Assembly: GCF_049671045.1 (NCBI RefSeq)
Contig: NZ_JBATUH010000015.1
Location: 41,902-105,901, forward strand
Direction of reading: 5' to 3'
Length of the DNA: 64,000 nucleotides
Origin: Parvibaculum sp049671045
GTDB taxonomy: Bacteria; Pseudomonadota; Alphaproteobacteria; Parvibaculales; Parvibaculaceae
The notes under the pieces were generated by a model. It searched no databases. It was not told the origin of the DNA and saw nothing but the letters and a program-made list of their open reading frames with translations. Made by a program: the position numbers and the translations under genes. Within the stretch, counting starts at the first letter, position 1, and every line of letters begins with the position of its first letter. Shown here one piece after another: positions 18,472 to 27,554 of this stretch.

Positions 18472-18720
18472 AAGTTTTGAACCTTGCACTTCATCGTCAC
18501 CCTGTCGCGTTCTACCTGCGTAGTCGGTCAGCAAACATTGTAGGCCACAGAGCGCAACACAAGTCTGACGTCAGCATTACGCACATTGAGTGCGCAGGCG
18601 ATCGAGACAATGGATCAGGCCCGGCTTTAAAGCGCGGGCGAGTGCCAGAGGCACATCCATAAGCAACCCCGCAAGGAACGCCCGACAGGAGATCCGGGGC
18701 TTCCGCTAAGCGGGGTTGCA
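18442..18720 (+). ncRNA. Candidate structured RNA (three-way junction plus long hairpin)
   Basis: Between 18610 and 18660, ATGGAT/ATCCAT closes a junction holding GCCCG-GCT/AGC-(G)-CGGGC (18619-18639) and GTGCC-AGA-GGCAC (18642-18654). Immediately after, GCAACCCCGC (18663-18672) pairs perfectly with GCGGGGTTGC (18710-18719), and inside it GGAA(C)GCCC pairs with GGGCTTCC, leaving a 13-base loop with AGGAG. Upstream are CGCAC-ATTGA-GTGCG (18580-18594) and the palindrome CTGACGTCAG (18565). I checked for tmRNA, RNase P, SRP and tRNA signatures and found none. It could be a stand-alone sRNA or the leader of lemA. Confidence 0.55.
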
Positions 18721-18862
18721 TATGTTCAGAACAAGATATCCCCACTTACAATCCAGAAACGGCTCCCTATTTCCGCTCCTGCACGGCAATGCCGCCGCGT
18801 TGCCGAATGGACCGATGCCGGATAGCGTTTGCGCATCGGACAAAGGGAATGAGAGGGATCTC

Positions 18863-19456
18863 ATGTCGAACGCGCGCGTCGTGCTCTGGGGCATCATTGC
18901 CATCATTCTGCTGGGCCTGATCTGGCTCTTTTCCAGCGTCAACACCATTCCGCGTCAGGACGAGGCAGCGAATGCGGCATGGTCGCAGGTTCTCAACCAG
19001 TATCAGCGGCGCGCCGACCTCGTTCCCAATCTGGTGTCGACCGTCAAAGGCTATGCGGCGCATGAGGAAAAGGTGCTGACCGAAGTGACGAATGCGCGGG
19101 CGCGTGTGGGCCAGCTTCCGGCGCCTGATCCCAGCGATCCGAAATCGGTGGAGCAATATGACCGGGCGCAGCGCGAACTCGGCGGCGCGCTCTCGCGCCT
19201 GCTCGTCGTCGCGGAGCAATATCCCCAGCTCAAGGCAAACGAGAATTTCCTGACGCTGCAATCGCAGCTCGAGGGAACGGAGAACCGCATCTCGGTGGCG
19301 CGCCGCGACTATATTCAGGCCGTGCAGACCTACAACACGACGCTCCGCACCTATCCCGGCCGGTTCGTCGCGGCGATCTTCTATCCCTCCGCCCAGCCAC
19401 GGGCCAACTTCGCGGCCGAGGCCGGCGCGGAAAAGGCGCCGCAGGTTCAGTTCTGA
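18863..19456 (+). CDS. lemA: LemA family protein
   Basis: The 197-residue protein has one N-terminal transmembrane helix at about 7-27, then the helical LemA domain with the conserved RRADLVPNLVSTVKGYAAHE segment and LEGTENRISVARRDYI. LemA proteins are membrane-anchored helical bundles of unclear molecular role. They are almost always beside a TPM-domain protein, as here, where the next gene overlaps by one base. The ATG at 18863 has AGAGGG upstream. The 5' region from about 18720 contains an additional CCGATGC/GCATCGG hairpin. Confidence 0.93.
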   Translation: MSNARVVLWGIIAIILLGLIWLFSSVNTIPRQDEAANAAWSQVLNQYQRRADLVPNLVSTVKGYAAHEEKVLTEVTNARARVGQLPAPDPSDPKSVEQYDRAQRELGGALSRLLVVAEQYPQLKANENFLTLQSQLEGTENRISVARRDYIQAVQTYNTTLRTYPGRFVAAIFYPSAQPRANFAAEAGAEKAPQVQF

Positions 19457-20178
19457 TGCCGCGCCGCCCGCCCCTGCCTGCGCTTCTGCTCGGGCTCTGG
19501 CTGGGGCTCGCGGCAGGCGCGGCGCTTGCCGCCGGCATCGTCTTTCCGCCGCTCACCGGGCGGGTGGTCGACGCGGCGCATGTGCTGCCCGCCGATGACA
19601 TCGCCAGGCTCGAGGCAGCGCTCGGCGCGCATGAGGCCAGGACGACGAACCAGGTGGTCGTGGCGACCGTGCCGTCGCTTCAGGGGCGCGACATAGAAAG
19701 CTACGCAAATGAACTCTTCCGCACATGGGCCCTCGGGCAGAAGGACAAGGACAACGGCGTCCTCTTCCTCATCGCGCCCAACGAGCGCGAGATGCGGATC
19801 GAGGTCGGCTACGGGCTCGAGGGAACGCTGACCGACGCGCTGGCAAGCCAGATCATCCGCAACATCGTCACGCCACGTTTCAGGGAGGGTGATCTTCCCG
19901 GCGGAATCGAGGCAGGCACGAACGCGATCCTGACGGTTCTGGGCGGCGGCGCCCTGCCCCAGGAAACGGGCGATCAGGGCGACTGGCGGGACGCGGTGCC
20001 CTTCCTCATCTTCTTCCTCGTCTGGATGTTCTTCGTCGCCAATGCGCGCCGTCGCGGCGGACGCGGCGGCGGCATCTGGTGGGGCGGCGGAGGCGGAGGA
20101 TTTGGCGGGGGCTCGGGCGGCGGCTTTGGCGGAGGCGGCGGTAGCTCGGGGGGCGGCGGCGCCTCCGGCCGATGGTGA
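19456..20178 (+). CDS. TPM domain protein with glycine-rich C-terminus
   Basis: The 240-residue precursor has a signal peptide (residues about 1-27). The TPM domain (about 33-160) contains VDAAHVLPADDIARLE and the EVGYGLEGTLTDALASQII segment. A transmembrane helix follows at about 178-194 (VPFLIFFLVWMFFVA), then an Arg patch and about 40 residues that are almost all Gly and Ser. This is the YgcG-like layout. TPM domains have been linked to phosphatase-like activity and photosystem II repair in plants; the bacterial role is unsettled. The start overlaps the lemA stop (TGATG), indicating translational coupling. Confidence 0.9.
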   Translation: MPRRPPLPALLLGLWLGLAAGAALAAGIVFPPLTGRVVDAAHVLPADDIARLEAALGAHEARTTNQVVVATVPSLQGRDIESYANELFRTWALGQKDKDNGVLFLIAPNEREMRIEVGYGLEGTLTDALASQIIRNIVTPRFREGDLPGGIEAGTNAILTVLGGGALPQETGDQGDWRDAVPFLIFFLVWMFFVANARRRGGRGGGIWWGGGGGGFGGGSGGGFGGGGGSSGGGGASGRW

Positions 20179-20227
20179 GGTTCTCAAGGCAGGGAAGAAG
20201 CGAATGGCCCGTCCCGCCTCTGCCTGC

Positions 20228-20363
20228 CCGTCATGCCGGGCTCGACCCGGCATCCATTTTCTCGGACGAGCGCGGCAAAGCTGGACCCCGGATCAAGTCC
20301 GGGGTGACAGCCTGAAATTGAGGCGTGTGTCATGCCCCTGCCCGCCCGTCATGCCGGGCTCGA
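20228..20363. repeat. Intergenic palindromic (REP-like) repeat cluster
   Basis: Three units: ATGCCGGG-CTCGA-CCCGGCAT (20233-20253), ACCCCGGA-TCAAG-TCCGGGGT (20285-20305), and a third that repeats the first (CGTCATGCCGGGCTCGA, 20347-20363) but is cut short beside the convergent gene end at 20370. Hairpins of this sequence are widespread in intergenic regions of alphaproteobacterial genomes. They lie between two convergent genes, so they may help end both transcripts. Confidence 0.8.
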
Positions 20364-20369
20364 ACAGCG

Positions 20370-21692
20370 TCAGCGCACCAGCGCTGCCGCCGTCTTCGCC
20401 TCGTTCTTCGCATAGGCGCGGAACGCCTTGAAGACGCCGAGATTGAGATCCGGGTCGAGGCCCTGCCCCATGCGCAGAATCTGCAGGCAGAACCAGCCCT
20501 GCTGCCCCCAGCCATTGAGCGCCTTCACGATATTGAAGCGGCTGTGCGGCCCGAGAAGGCCGGGGCCGATGCGCAGCGATTTTTCATAGGCGGGCACCTC
20601 GCGCACGGCGCCGCAGAGAAGCCGCGCGGGCGCGGAAGGATCGACGCAGAGCGGGCGCGCAAGGCCGACGACGTCCATCGTGCCCGAGGCGAGCGCTGCA
20701 TTCATGCCGCCGATGGTGCGGAAGCCGCCCGTCACCATGAGCGGCATCGTCACCGCTGCGCGGATGTCGCGCGCATATTCGAGGAAATAGGCTTCGCGCG
20801 CGATGGTGCTCTCCTTGCGCTTTTCGGCCTTCTCGGGATGGAGCGTCATATCGTCGAGACCGACGAGGCGCGGCTGCTCGTAAGTGCCGCCCGAGATTTC
20901 GAGAAGGTCGATCGCCTCGGCATTGAGCCATGCGGCGACCCTGATCGAATCCTCATGCGAGAAGCCGCCGCGCTGGAAGTCGGCGGAGTTGAGCTTCACG
21001 GAAACCGGAAAATCCGGGCCGACCGCCTTGCGGATGGCGCGCACGATCTCGAGGAGAAGGCGTGCGCGGTTTTCGAGGCTGCCGCCCCATTCGTCCGTGC
21101 GCGTGTTCACATCGGGCGAAAGAAATTCGGAGATGAGATAGCCATGCGCGCCGTGAACCTGGACGCCTGTGAAGCCCGTCTCCCGCGCGATGGTGGCGAC
21201 ATGGGCGAAGCGCCGGATGACATCCTCGATCTCGGCGCCGGTCATGGCGCGCGGCTTGCCGAATTGCGCGCCCGGCATGTCGAGCGGCTTGTCGGACGGA
21301 GCCAGGGGCTCGCTGTTCACCGATGCGGGCGTCTGGCGGCCTGCGTGATTGATCTGCATCCAGAGATGCGTGTCGTTGACGGTTCCCGCCTTCGCATAGG
21401 CGCGCAGCGCGGCGAGGGCTTCGCTCGACTGCGGACCGTCGATCGCGACATTGCCGGGGCGCTCCATGCAGCGGCGATCGACCTGCACATTGCCGGTGAG
21501 GAGCATGCCCGCCCCGCCCTCCGCCCAGCGGCGATAGAGCTTCACATGGGCCTCGGTGGCGCGGTTCTGCGCATCGGCCAATCCCTCGGTCATCGCCGCC
21601 TTGGACAGACGGTTTTTCAGGACCGCGTCGCAAGGGAGCGTCAGGGGCGTTGCAATGGTGGTTTTAGCCACCGGGGACGGACTGTCGGACAT
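20370..21692 (-). CDS. NADH:flavin oxidoreductase (old yellow enzyme family)
   Basis: The 440-residue FMN-dependent TIM barrel has RLSKAAMTEGLAD near the N-terminus, MQINHAGRQ, GVQVHGAHGYLISEFLSP with the catalytic histidine region, and the C-terminal phosphate-binding VTGGFRTIGGM and VGLARPL. It lacks the C-terminal CxxC-type 4Fe-4S cluster motif of the 2,4-dienoyl-CoA reductase branch, so it is the short NADH oxidase/ene-reductase type. The likely activity is reduction of an activated C=C bond; the substrate is unknown. The ATG at 21692 has AGGTG eight bases upstream. An upstream in-frame start at 21806 adds a stretch without homology. Confidence 0.9.
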   Translation of the reverse strand: MSDSPSPVAKTTIATPLTLPCDAVLKNRLSKAAMTEGLADAQNRATEAHVKLYRRWAEGGAGMLLTGNVQVDRRCMERPGNVAIDGPQSSEALAALRAYAKAGTVNDTHLWMQINHAGRQTPASVNSEPLAPSDKPLDMPGAQFGKPRAMTGAEIEDVIRRFAHVATIARETGFTGVQVHGAHGYLISEFLSPDVNTRTDEWGGSLENRARLLLEIVRAIRKAVGPDFPVSVKLNSADFQRGGFSHEDSIRVAAWLNAEAIDLLEISGGTYEQPRLVGLDDMTLHPEKAEKRKESTIAREAYFLEYARDIRAAVTMPLMVTGGFRTIGGMNAALASGTMDVVGLARPLCVDPSAPARLLCGAVREVPAYEKSLRIGPGLLGPHSRFNIVKALNGWGQQGWFCLQILRMGQGLDPDLNLGVFKAFRAYAKNEAKTAAALVR

Positions 21693-21884
21693 CGCTTTCA
21701 CCTTCGCAATTTCGGTCGCAATTTCAGCAATGTCCGAATGTGGCATATCGGCCGTTGGAGGCAAGCCGGCCGTTTCACGTAAGCCAGACGGGGCGGACAT
21801 AGCCAAGGCGAGCGAATTGCGGGCGCCCGGCGGGCGGTACTAGACTGACGCATGGCTTCGGGCGGGACCTCAGAGGATCGCACC

Positions 21885-22994
21885 ATGCAAGGCGTCAGGA
21901 TAAGGACGGCGAAACCCAAACTTCCGCCTGCGTCCATTGCCGCGCTCGTCGGCAAGGCCAGACTGAAATTCACAACGTTCGCTCGCAAAATGGTGCCGCC
22001 GCCGGTGGCTCTCATCGAGATGCTTTCGGGCTTCTGGATCTCGCAGGCGATCTCGGTCGTGGCGAAATTCGCCGTCGCCGACCATATGAGCGAAAGCGCC
22101 GCCATCTCCGCGCGCACGCTTGCCGAGAAAGTGGGCGCCGACCCGGACGCGCTCTATCGCGTGATGCGCGCGCTCTCGACCGTCGGCGTCTTCAACGAGG
22201 ATAGTCTCGGCAATTTCCGACTGACGCCGCTCGGCGCGACGCTGAGGACCGACCATCCGCAATCCATGCGGCATTTCTCGATCTTTCAGGGCCAGATCAA
22301 CTGGGCGAACTGGGGCGACCTCGCACATTGCACCCAAACGGGCGGCAATGCGATCGAGCATCTGCATGGCATGAAGTCGTTTGAATATCTCTCGGGCGAC
22401 AGGGAGCGCGGCGACATTTTCGACAAGGGCATGATCAATGTTTCGGAGATGGAACTCGACCCCATTCTCGCGGCCTATGACTTCTCGCCCTTCAAGACGG
22501 TCGCCGACATAGGCGGCGGCTATGGCGCGGTGCTCGGCTCGATCCTCATGCTCAATCCCGGCATGAAGGGCATCCTCTTCGATCTGCCAGCGACCGCAGA
22601 GGGCGCGCGGCGCTATCTCGACGCCTCAGGGCTCGGCGCGCGGGTGACGGTCGAGGGCGGCAGCTTCTTCGAGGCCGTACCCGGCGGCGCCGACGCCTAT
22701 GTGATGAAGCACATCATCCATGACTGGTCGGACGAGGAATCCATCCTCATCATGAAAAACATCCGCGCCAAAATTCCGCCCTCGGGGAAACTCCTCCTGC
22801 TCGAACACGTCATCCCCGCGCCGGGCGTCGCGCATTTCTCGAAATTCCTCGATCTCGAAATGCTGGTGGCGACGACGGGCCGGGAACGCACCGAGGAGGA
22901 ATATCGCGCGCTGATGGCCAAGGCGGGCTTCAGGCTCGACCGCATCGTGCCGACGGTGGGGCTTGCCAGCGTGATCGAGGCGAGTCCGGCCTAG
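21885..22994 (+). CDS. O-methyltransferase (family 2, SAM-dependent)
   Basis: A 369-residue protein with an N-terminal winged-helix dimerisation domain (LAEKVGADPDALYRVMRALSTVGVF) and a C-terminal SAM-binding Rossmann domain. Motif I is DIGGGYG and the likely general base is the histidine in KHIIHDWSDEE. This is the plant COMT / bacterial CrtF (hydroxyneurosporene methyltransferase) family. No carotenoid genes are nearby, so the acceptor is undefined. I chose the ATG at 21885 with AGAGG eight bases upstream; an ATG at 21852 would add eleven residues but has no such signal. It is divergent from the flavin oxidoreductase gene. Confidence 0.85.
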   Translation: MQGVRIRTAKPKLPPASIAALVGKARLKFTTFARKMVPPPVALIEMLSGFWISQAISVVAKFAVADHMSESAAISARTLAEKVGADPDALYRVMRALSTVGVFNEDSLGNFRLTPLGATLRTDHPQSMRHFSIFQGQINWANWGDLAHCTQTGGNAIEHLHGMKSFEYLSGDRERGDIFDKGMINVSEMELDPILAAYDFSPFKTVADIGGGYGAVLGSILMLNPGMKGILFDLPATAEGARRYLDASGLGARVTVEGGSFFEAVPGGADAYVMKHIIHDWSDEESILIMKNIRAKIPPSGKLLLLEHVIPAPGVAHFSKFLDLEMLVATTGRERTEEEYRALMAKAGFRLDRIVPTVGLASVIEASPA

Positions 22995-23087
22995 AAACCC
23001 GGCCGATCCGGGGTCATTTGCCCCATCCGCCTCCCCCGCCCTACAATCGGCCTCGATTCGTTCCCCCAGCTTCAAGTTCGAGTTTTC

Positions 23088-25124
23088 ATGGCCGCTCGCA
23101 AGCCGACCAAGCCCGCCGCCCCTATCGACGATCTCTTCGCCGCTGCGCCCAAGGCGCCGAAATCGCCAAAATCCGCGCCCAGAGCCGCGAAGGATGACGG
23201 CACCTACTCGGCCAAGGACATCGAGGTTCTGGAGGGGCTCGAGCCCGTGCGCCGGCGGCCGGGCATGTATATCGGCGGCACCGACGAGAAGGCGCTGCAC
23301 CATCTTTTCGCCGAAGTGCTCGACAACGCCATGGACGAGGCCGTGGCGGGCCATGCGGGCTGGATCGACGTCACACTGCATGAAGACGGGAGCCTGACGG
23401 TCGCCGACAATGGCCGCGGCATTCCGATCGACCCGCATCCCAAGTTCAAGAACAAGTCGGCGCTCGAGGTCATCCTCACCACGCTCCATTCGGGCGGCAA
23501 GTTCGGCGGCAAGGCCTATGAGACATCGGGCGGCCTTCATGGCGTCGGCGTCTCAGTGGTCAACGCGCTTTCCGACCGGCTCGAGGTCGAGGTCGCGCGC
23601 GACCAGACCCTCTATCGCCAGATCTATGAGCGCGGCGCGCCGAAGACGAAGGTGATCGACGAAGGCCGCATCCATAACCGGCGCGGCACGAGGATCACCT
23701 TCCATCCCGACGCCGAAATCTTCGGCAAGGGCGCCGCTTTCAAGCCAGCGCGGCTCTACCGCATGGCGCGCGCGAAAGCCTATCTCTTCGGCGGCGTCGA
23801 GATCCGCTGGCACTGCGCCCCCGCGCTCATCAAGGACGAGACGCCCGCCGAGGACGTGCTGCATTTTCCGGGCGGGCTCGTCGACTTCCTGCGCGCCGAG
23901 ATCGGCGAGCAGGACTGGGTGACGGCCGATCCCTTTTCCGGCAAGGTCTCGCGCGCGGGCGCGCATGGCGCGGCCGAATGGGCCATCGCCTGGCATGGCG
24001 GCGGCGAAGGCATTGTCCATTCCTACTGCAACACCGTGCCGACCAGCGAGGGCGGCACGCATGAGGCGGGATTGCGCGCGGCGCTGACCAAGGGCCTCAA
24101 GGCCTATGGCGAACTCGTCGGCAACAGGAAGGCGGCGCAGATTCAGGCAGAAGACGTACTCGGCACCGCGACCGTCCTGCTCTCCGTCTTCATTCGCGAG
24201 CCGGAATTTCAGGGGCAGACGAAGGAAAAGCTCGCAAGCCCCGAGGCGCATAGGCTGGTCGAGAAGGCGATCGGCGACCATTTCGACCACTGGCTCACGG
24301 CCTCGCCGCAGCAGGCGAACAAGCTCCTCGACTGGGTGATCGACCGCTCCGAGGACCGGCTGAGGCGGCGGCAGGAGAAGGACGTCGCGCGCAAGACGGC
24401 GACGCGAAAGCTGAGACTGCCGGGCAAGCTCGCCGACTGCGCTCAGGCTGGCGCCGAAAATTCCGAACTCTTCATCGTCGAGGGCGATTCGGCCGGCGGC
24501 TCGGCGAAGCAGGCGCGCGACCGCGCGACTCAGGCGATCCTGCCCTTGCGCGGCAAGATCCTCAACGTCGCCTCCGCGAGCGGCGCGAAGCTGCAGCAGA
24601 ACCAGCAGATCTCCGATCTCATTCAGGCACTCGGCGTGCGCACGGGCTCGCATTATCGCGACGCCGATCTTCGCTACGAGAAGATCATCATCATGACGGA
24701 CGCCGACGTCGACGGCGCCCATATCGCCTCGCTGCTCATCACCTTCTTCTACCAGGAGATGCCGGACCTGATCCGGCAGGGCCACCTCTATCTTGCCGTG
24801 CCACCGCTCTACAAGCTCAGCCAGGGTGGCAAGACGGCCTATGCGCGCGACGACGCGCACAAGGATGAGCTCCTGAAGAAAGAGTTCAGGAGCAACGCCA
24901 AGGTGGAAATAAGCAGATTCAAGGGCTTGGGAGAAATGCTTCCCTCGCAACTCAAGGAAACAACCATGGTGCGCGATAAGCGGACGCTGCTGCGCGTGGT
25001 GGTTCCCGAGGCCGAGGTGAAGGAGACCAGAAGCGCCATCGAGCGGCTGATGGGCAACAAGCCCGAGTTGCGCTTCCAGTTCATTCAGGAACGCGCGGCC
25101 TTCGCCACCGATCTCGACATCTGA
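23088..25124 (+). CDS. parE: DNA topoisomerase IV subunit B
   Basis: ParE supplies the GHKL ATPase of topoisomerase IV, which decatenates replicated chromosomes with ParC. The 678-residue protein begins with a 35-residue Pro/Ala/Lys-rich extension. The ATPase domain follows, with EVLDNAMDEAVAG, DNGRGIPI and the GGLHGVGVSVVNALS loop, then the transducer and the Toprim domain (EGDSAGGSAKQARDR and MTDADVDGAHIA). The length and the GRRxPGMYIGGT segment place it with ParE and not with GyrB, which is longer in this class. parC is not in the window. Confidence 0.95.
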   Translation: MAARKPTKPAAPIDDLFAAAPKAPKSPKSAPRAAKDDGTYSAKDIEVLEGLEPVRRRPGMYIGGTDEKALHHLFAEVLDNAMDEAVAGHAGWIDVTLHEDGSLTVADNGRGIPIDPHPKFKNKSALEVILTTLHSGGKFGGKAYETSGGLHGVGVSVVNALSDRLEVEVARDQTLYRQIYERGAPKTKVIDEGRIHNRRGTRITFHPDAEIFGKGAAFKPARLYRMARAKAYLFGGVEIRWHCAPALIKDETPAEDVLHFPGGLVDFLRAEIGEQDWVTADPFSGKVSRAGAHGAAEWAIAWHGGGEGIVHSYCNTVPTSEGGTHEAGLRAALTKGLKAYGELVGNRKAAQIQAEDVLGTATVLLSVFIREPEFQGQTKEKLASPEAHRLVEKAIGDHFDHWLTASPQQANKLLDWVIDRSEDRLRRRQEKDVARKTATRKLRLPGKLADCAQAGAENSELFIVEGDSAGGSAKQARDRATQAILPLRGKILNVASASGAKLQQNQQISDLIQALGVRTGSHYRDADLRYEKIIIMTDADVDGAHIASLLITFFYQEMPDLIRQGHLYLAVPPLYKLSQGGKTAYARDDAHKDELLKKEFRSNAKVEISRFKGLGEMLPSQLKETTMVRDKRTLLRVVVPEAEVKETRSAIERLMGNKPELRFQFIQERAAFATDLDI

Positions 25125-25222
25125 CGCGCGGATATTTGATTCCGGGGCGGAAGCATCGCGCCTAGAATGAGGACGCCCCGGCCAGCACGGGAAAGAGGCC
25201 GGGCGGCCGATGGAGGCACATC

Positions 25223-25771
25223 ATGCGCGGTGTCCACAAATTCGCCTTGGCTCTTGCCATGACTGGATTTTTCGGGAGTGCGGCCTTCGCGTTTCCGGTC
25301 GTCTCCTATGTCGATCAGACCTCGCTCTACAAGCCTTCCGTCATCTCGGCGGGCGGCTTCAACGTGGAGCTGCGCGGCGCCCCCGCTCCCGGCATGGATG
25401 CGGCCGCCATCGTCGCCGGACTGCATGGACCGGCATGGGCGGGCGGCGCGCCGCTGAGCCCCCTCCCCGCCAATGCGGCTCCGGGCAAGGGAACGCGGCT
25501 CGTGCTTATCTTCAACGGAGCGAGCGCGCCGAGCGAAACCGCCTGCACGGATGCGGCCGCCCTTGGCGGCGCCGAAGCCGCGCCGGGCGCACCGTTTCGC
25601 GTCATCGCGATTTATTGCATGAGCGACAGGATGGTTGCGCGCGGCGCGCTTTCCGCCGACAGCGTTCAGGGACAGGGCGACGAGAATTATCGCGCGGCCA
25701 TGCAGTCGCTCCTCGCTGCGATGTTTCCGCCACAGGGGCTCACTATATCGCCCTTTGGCGGCGGGATTTAG
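25223..25771 (+). CDS. Exported protein of unknown function
   Basis: This is a 182-residue precursor with a signal peptide ending near residue 23 (GSAAFA before FPVVSYVD). No recognised domain. The mature protein is rich in Ala, Gly and Pro and has two well separated cysteines (TACTDAA and AIYCMSDR) that could form a disulphide. The start at 25223 has GGAGG six bases upstream, so translation is credible. It lies between parE and the DEAD-box helicase gene, separate from both, and may be periplasmic. Confidence 0.65.
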   Translation: MRGVHKFALALAMTGFFGSAAFAFPVVSYVDQTSLYKPSVISAGGFNVELRGAPAPGMDAAAIVAGLHGPAWAGGAPLSPLPANAAPGKGTRLVLIFNGASAPSETACTDAAALGGAEAAPGAPFRVIAIYCMSDRMVARGALSADSVQGQGDENYRAAMQSLLAAMFPPQGLTISPFGGGI

Positions 25772-25803
25772 CGTCTCATTGGCATAGGCGCCCAAGGCGA
25801 GAA

Positions 25804-25831
25804 TTGACAACGCCTCCATATTCCCTATGTT
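25804..25831 (+). promoter_or_regulatory. Sigma-70-type promoter of the DEAD-box helicase gene
   Basis: TTGACA (25804-25809), a 16-base spacer and TATGTT (25826-25831). The -35 is a perfect match. The predicted start near 25838 leaves a 5' leader of nearly 130 bases, which is common for cold-responsive RNA helicase genes. Confidence 0.6.
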
Positions 25832-25965
25832 TTGCGCGGAATTGCGGACAGCGCGGCCGCGGAACGACGCGCAAAATGGCTGCCCCCTAGACAGAAGCGT
25901 CCACGGGCCCTGCGAGTGGGCCACCATCGGGCAGCCGGTAAATGGTGTAAAACGGGCCTCATTAT

Positions 25966-27492
25966 ATGAAATTTGACGAACTCGGCCTTGGGGCCGATGT
26001 GCTGAAGGCAGTAGCCGAAACCGGCTACACTGAACCCACTCCCATTCAGGCGAGGGCCATCCCGCATGTGCTTGACGGGCGCGACGTGCTCGGCATCGCG
26101 CAGACCGGCACCGGCAAGACGGCGTCCTTCACGCTGCCGATGATCGACCGGCTGGCACGCGGACGCGCCAGGGCGCGAATGCCGCGCTCGCTCATTCTGG
26201 AGCCGACACGCGAGCTTGCGGCGCAGGTCGCGGAGAATTTCGAAACCTACGGCAAGTACAGCAAGCTCTCGATGGCGCTGCTCATCGGCGGCGTCTCCTT
26301 CGGCGACCAGGAAAAGAAGCTCGACCGTGGCGTCGACGTTCTCATCGCCACGCCGGGCCGCCTGCTCGATCATTGCGGACGCGGCAAGGTGCTGCTCACC
26401 GGCGTGCAGATCCTCGTGATCGACGAGGCCGACCGGATGCTCGATATGGGCTTCATTCCCGACATCGAAGAAATCTGCAAGAAGATCCCCTTCACGCGGC
26501 AGACGCTCTTCTTCTCCGCGACCATGCCGCCCGAAATCCAGCGGCTCACCGATACCTTCCTTCAAAATCCCGAACGCATCGAAGTCGCCCGCCCCGCTTC
26601 CGCCAGCGCCAACATTACGCAGGCCGTGGTCAAGACCGCGCGAGAGGACAAGCGCGACACGCTCCGCCGCCTCATCCGGGCGGAGAACTGCAAGAACGCC
26701 ATCATCTTCTGCAACCGCAAGCGCGACGTCTCCGTCGTGCAGCGCTCGCTCGAGCGGCACGGCTTTTCCGCCGGCGCGCTTCACGGCGATCTCGACCAGT
26801 CGACGCGCATGAAGACGCTGGACGGCTTCCGCTCCGGCAATATCCGCCTTCTCGTCGCGAGCGACGTCGCCGCGCGCGGCCTCGACATCCCCGATGTGAG
26901 CCACGTCTTCAATTTCGACGTGCCGACACATGCCGAAGACTATGTCCACCGCATCGGTCGGACCGGCCGCGCGGGAAAGTCCGGCATCGCCTATACGCTA
27001 GTGACGCGCGAGGACAGCAAGTATCTCACCCAGATCGAAAAGCTGATCGGCACCGAAATTCCGGTGCATGACACCGCTCCCGGCCATGAAGCAGCGGCGC
27101 CCGCAGAAGGCGCGGCTGAAGCAGCCGAGGGAGGCGAGCGCAAGCCCAGGCGCGGCCGCGGGCGCGAGCGGGCACCCCAGCCGGTCAAGGCCGAGCCCAT
27201 TCTCGATTCCGAGGCCCTGCCCCCCGCCGATCCGGTTGCCGAACTCGTCTCGGAGACGATCCACCAGGCCCGGCCTGCGGAACCCGCGCGCGGCGAGCAG
27301 GAGCGGCGCGAACGGCCGCAGCGCGAGCGCCATGGCGGACGGGGACGTGGACGTCATGACGAGGATGAGGGATCGAAGGTCATCGGGCTTGGCGATCACG
27401 TTCCGGCCTTCATGCTGCGCGCGGTGAAGCTGCCGAAAAAGACCACCAAGGACATCGAGGAAGAAGAGGTCGCCGAAGCTCAGGGAGCGTGA
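25966..27492 (+). CDS. DEAD-box ATP-dependent RNA helicase (RhlE-like)
   Basis: The 508-residue protein shows all helicase motifs: the Q motif EPTPIQARAIP, AQTGTGKT (motif I), PTRELAAQ (Ia), VIDEADRMLDMGF (II), SATMP (III), and HRIGRTGRAG (VI). The catalytic core ends near 370. The remaining 140 residues are a charged, Arg/Glu/Pro-rich disordered tail with a terminal acidic segment. RhlE-type helicases act in ribosome assembly and RNA decay, often together with RNase E, which is also encoded in this window. It has its own promoter and terminator. Confidence 0.94.
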   Translation: MKFDELGLGADVLKAVAETGYTEPTPIQARAIPHVLDGRDVLGIAQTGTGKTASFTLPMIDRLARGRARARMPRSLILEPTRELAAQVAENFETYGKYSKLSMALLIGGVSFGDQEKKLDRGVDVLIATPGRLLDHCGRGKVLLTGVQILVIDEADRMLDMGFIPDIEEICKKIPFTRQTLFFSATMPPEIQRLTDTFLQNPERIEVARPASASANITQAVVKTAREDKRDTLRRLIRAENCKNAIIFCNRKRDVSVVQRSLERHGFSAGALHGDLDQSTRMKTLDGFRSGNIRLLVASDVAARGLDIPDVSHVFNFDVPTHAEDYVHRIGRTGRAGKSGIAYTLVTREDSKYLTQIEKLIGTEIPVHDTAPGHEAAAPAEGAAEAAEGGERKPRRGRGRERAPQPVKAEPILDSEALPPADPVAELVSETIHQARPAEPARGEQERRERPQRERHGGRGRGRHDEDEGSKVIGLGDHVPAFMLRAVKLPKKTTKDIEEEEVAEAQGA

Positions 27493-27521
27493 CGATCTCT
27501 CTTTCCGCGAGGATTTGAATC

Positions 27522-27549
27522 GGGCGGCCCTTCGGCCGCCCTTTTCTTT
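27522..27549 (+). terminator. Rho-independent terminator of the DEAD-box helicase gene
   Basis: GGGCGGCC-CTTC-GGCCGCCC followed by TTTTCTTT, 30 bases after the stop. It lies just before the end of the convergent amidohydrolase gene. Confidence 0.92.
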
Positions 27550-27554
27550 GCGCG

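Noticed and set aside
18420..18662. An 80-codon TTG-initiated ORF across the RNA candidate.
   Set aside because: It starts within the Shine-Dalgarno region, has no upstream signal of its own, and runs through many perfect stems, so the RNA explanation is better.
18600..18720. Considered as tmRNA acceptor half or SRP RNA.
   Set aside because: No T-arm (GGTTCGAAT-like), no tag-coding frame and no SRP tetraloop motif.
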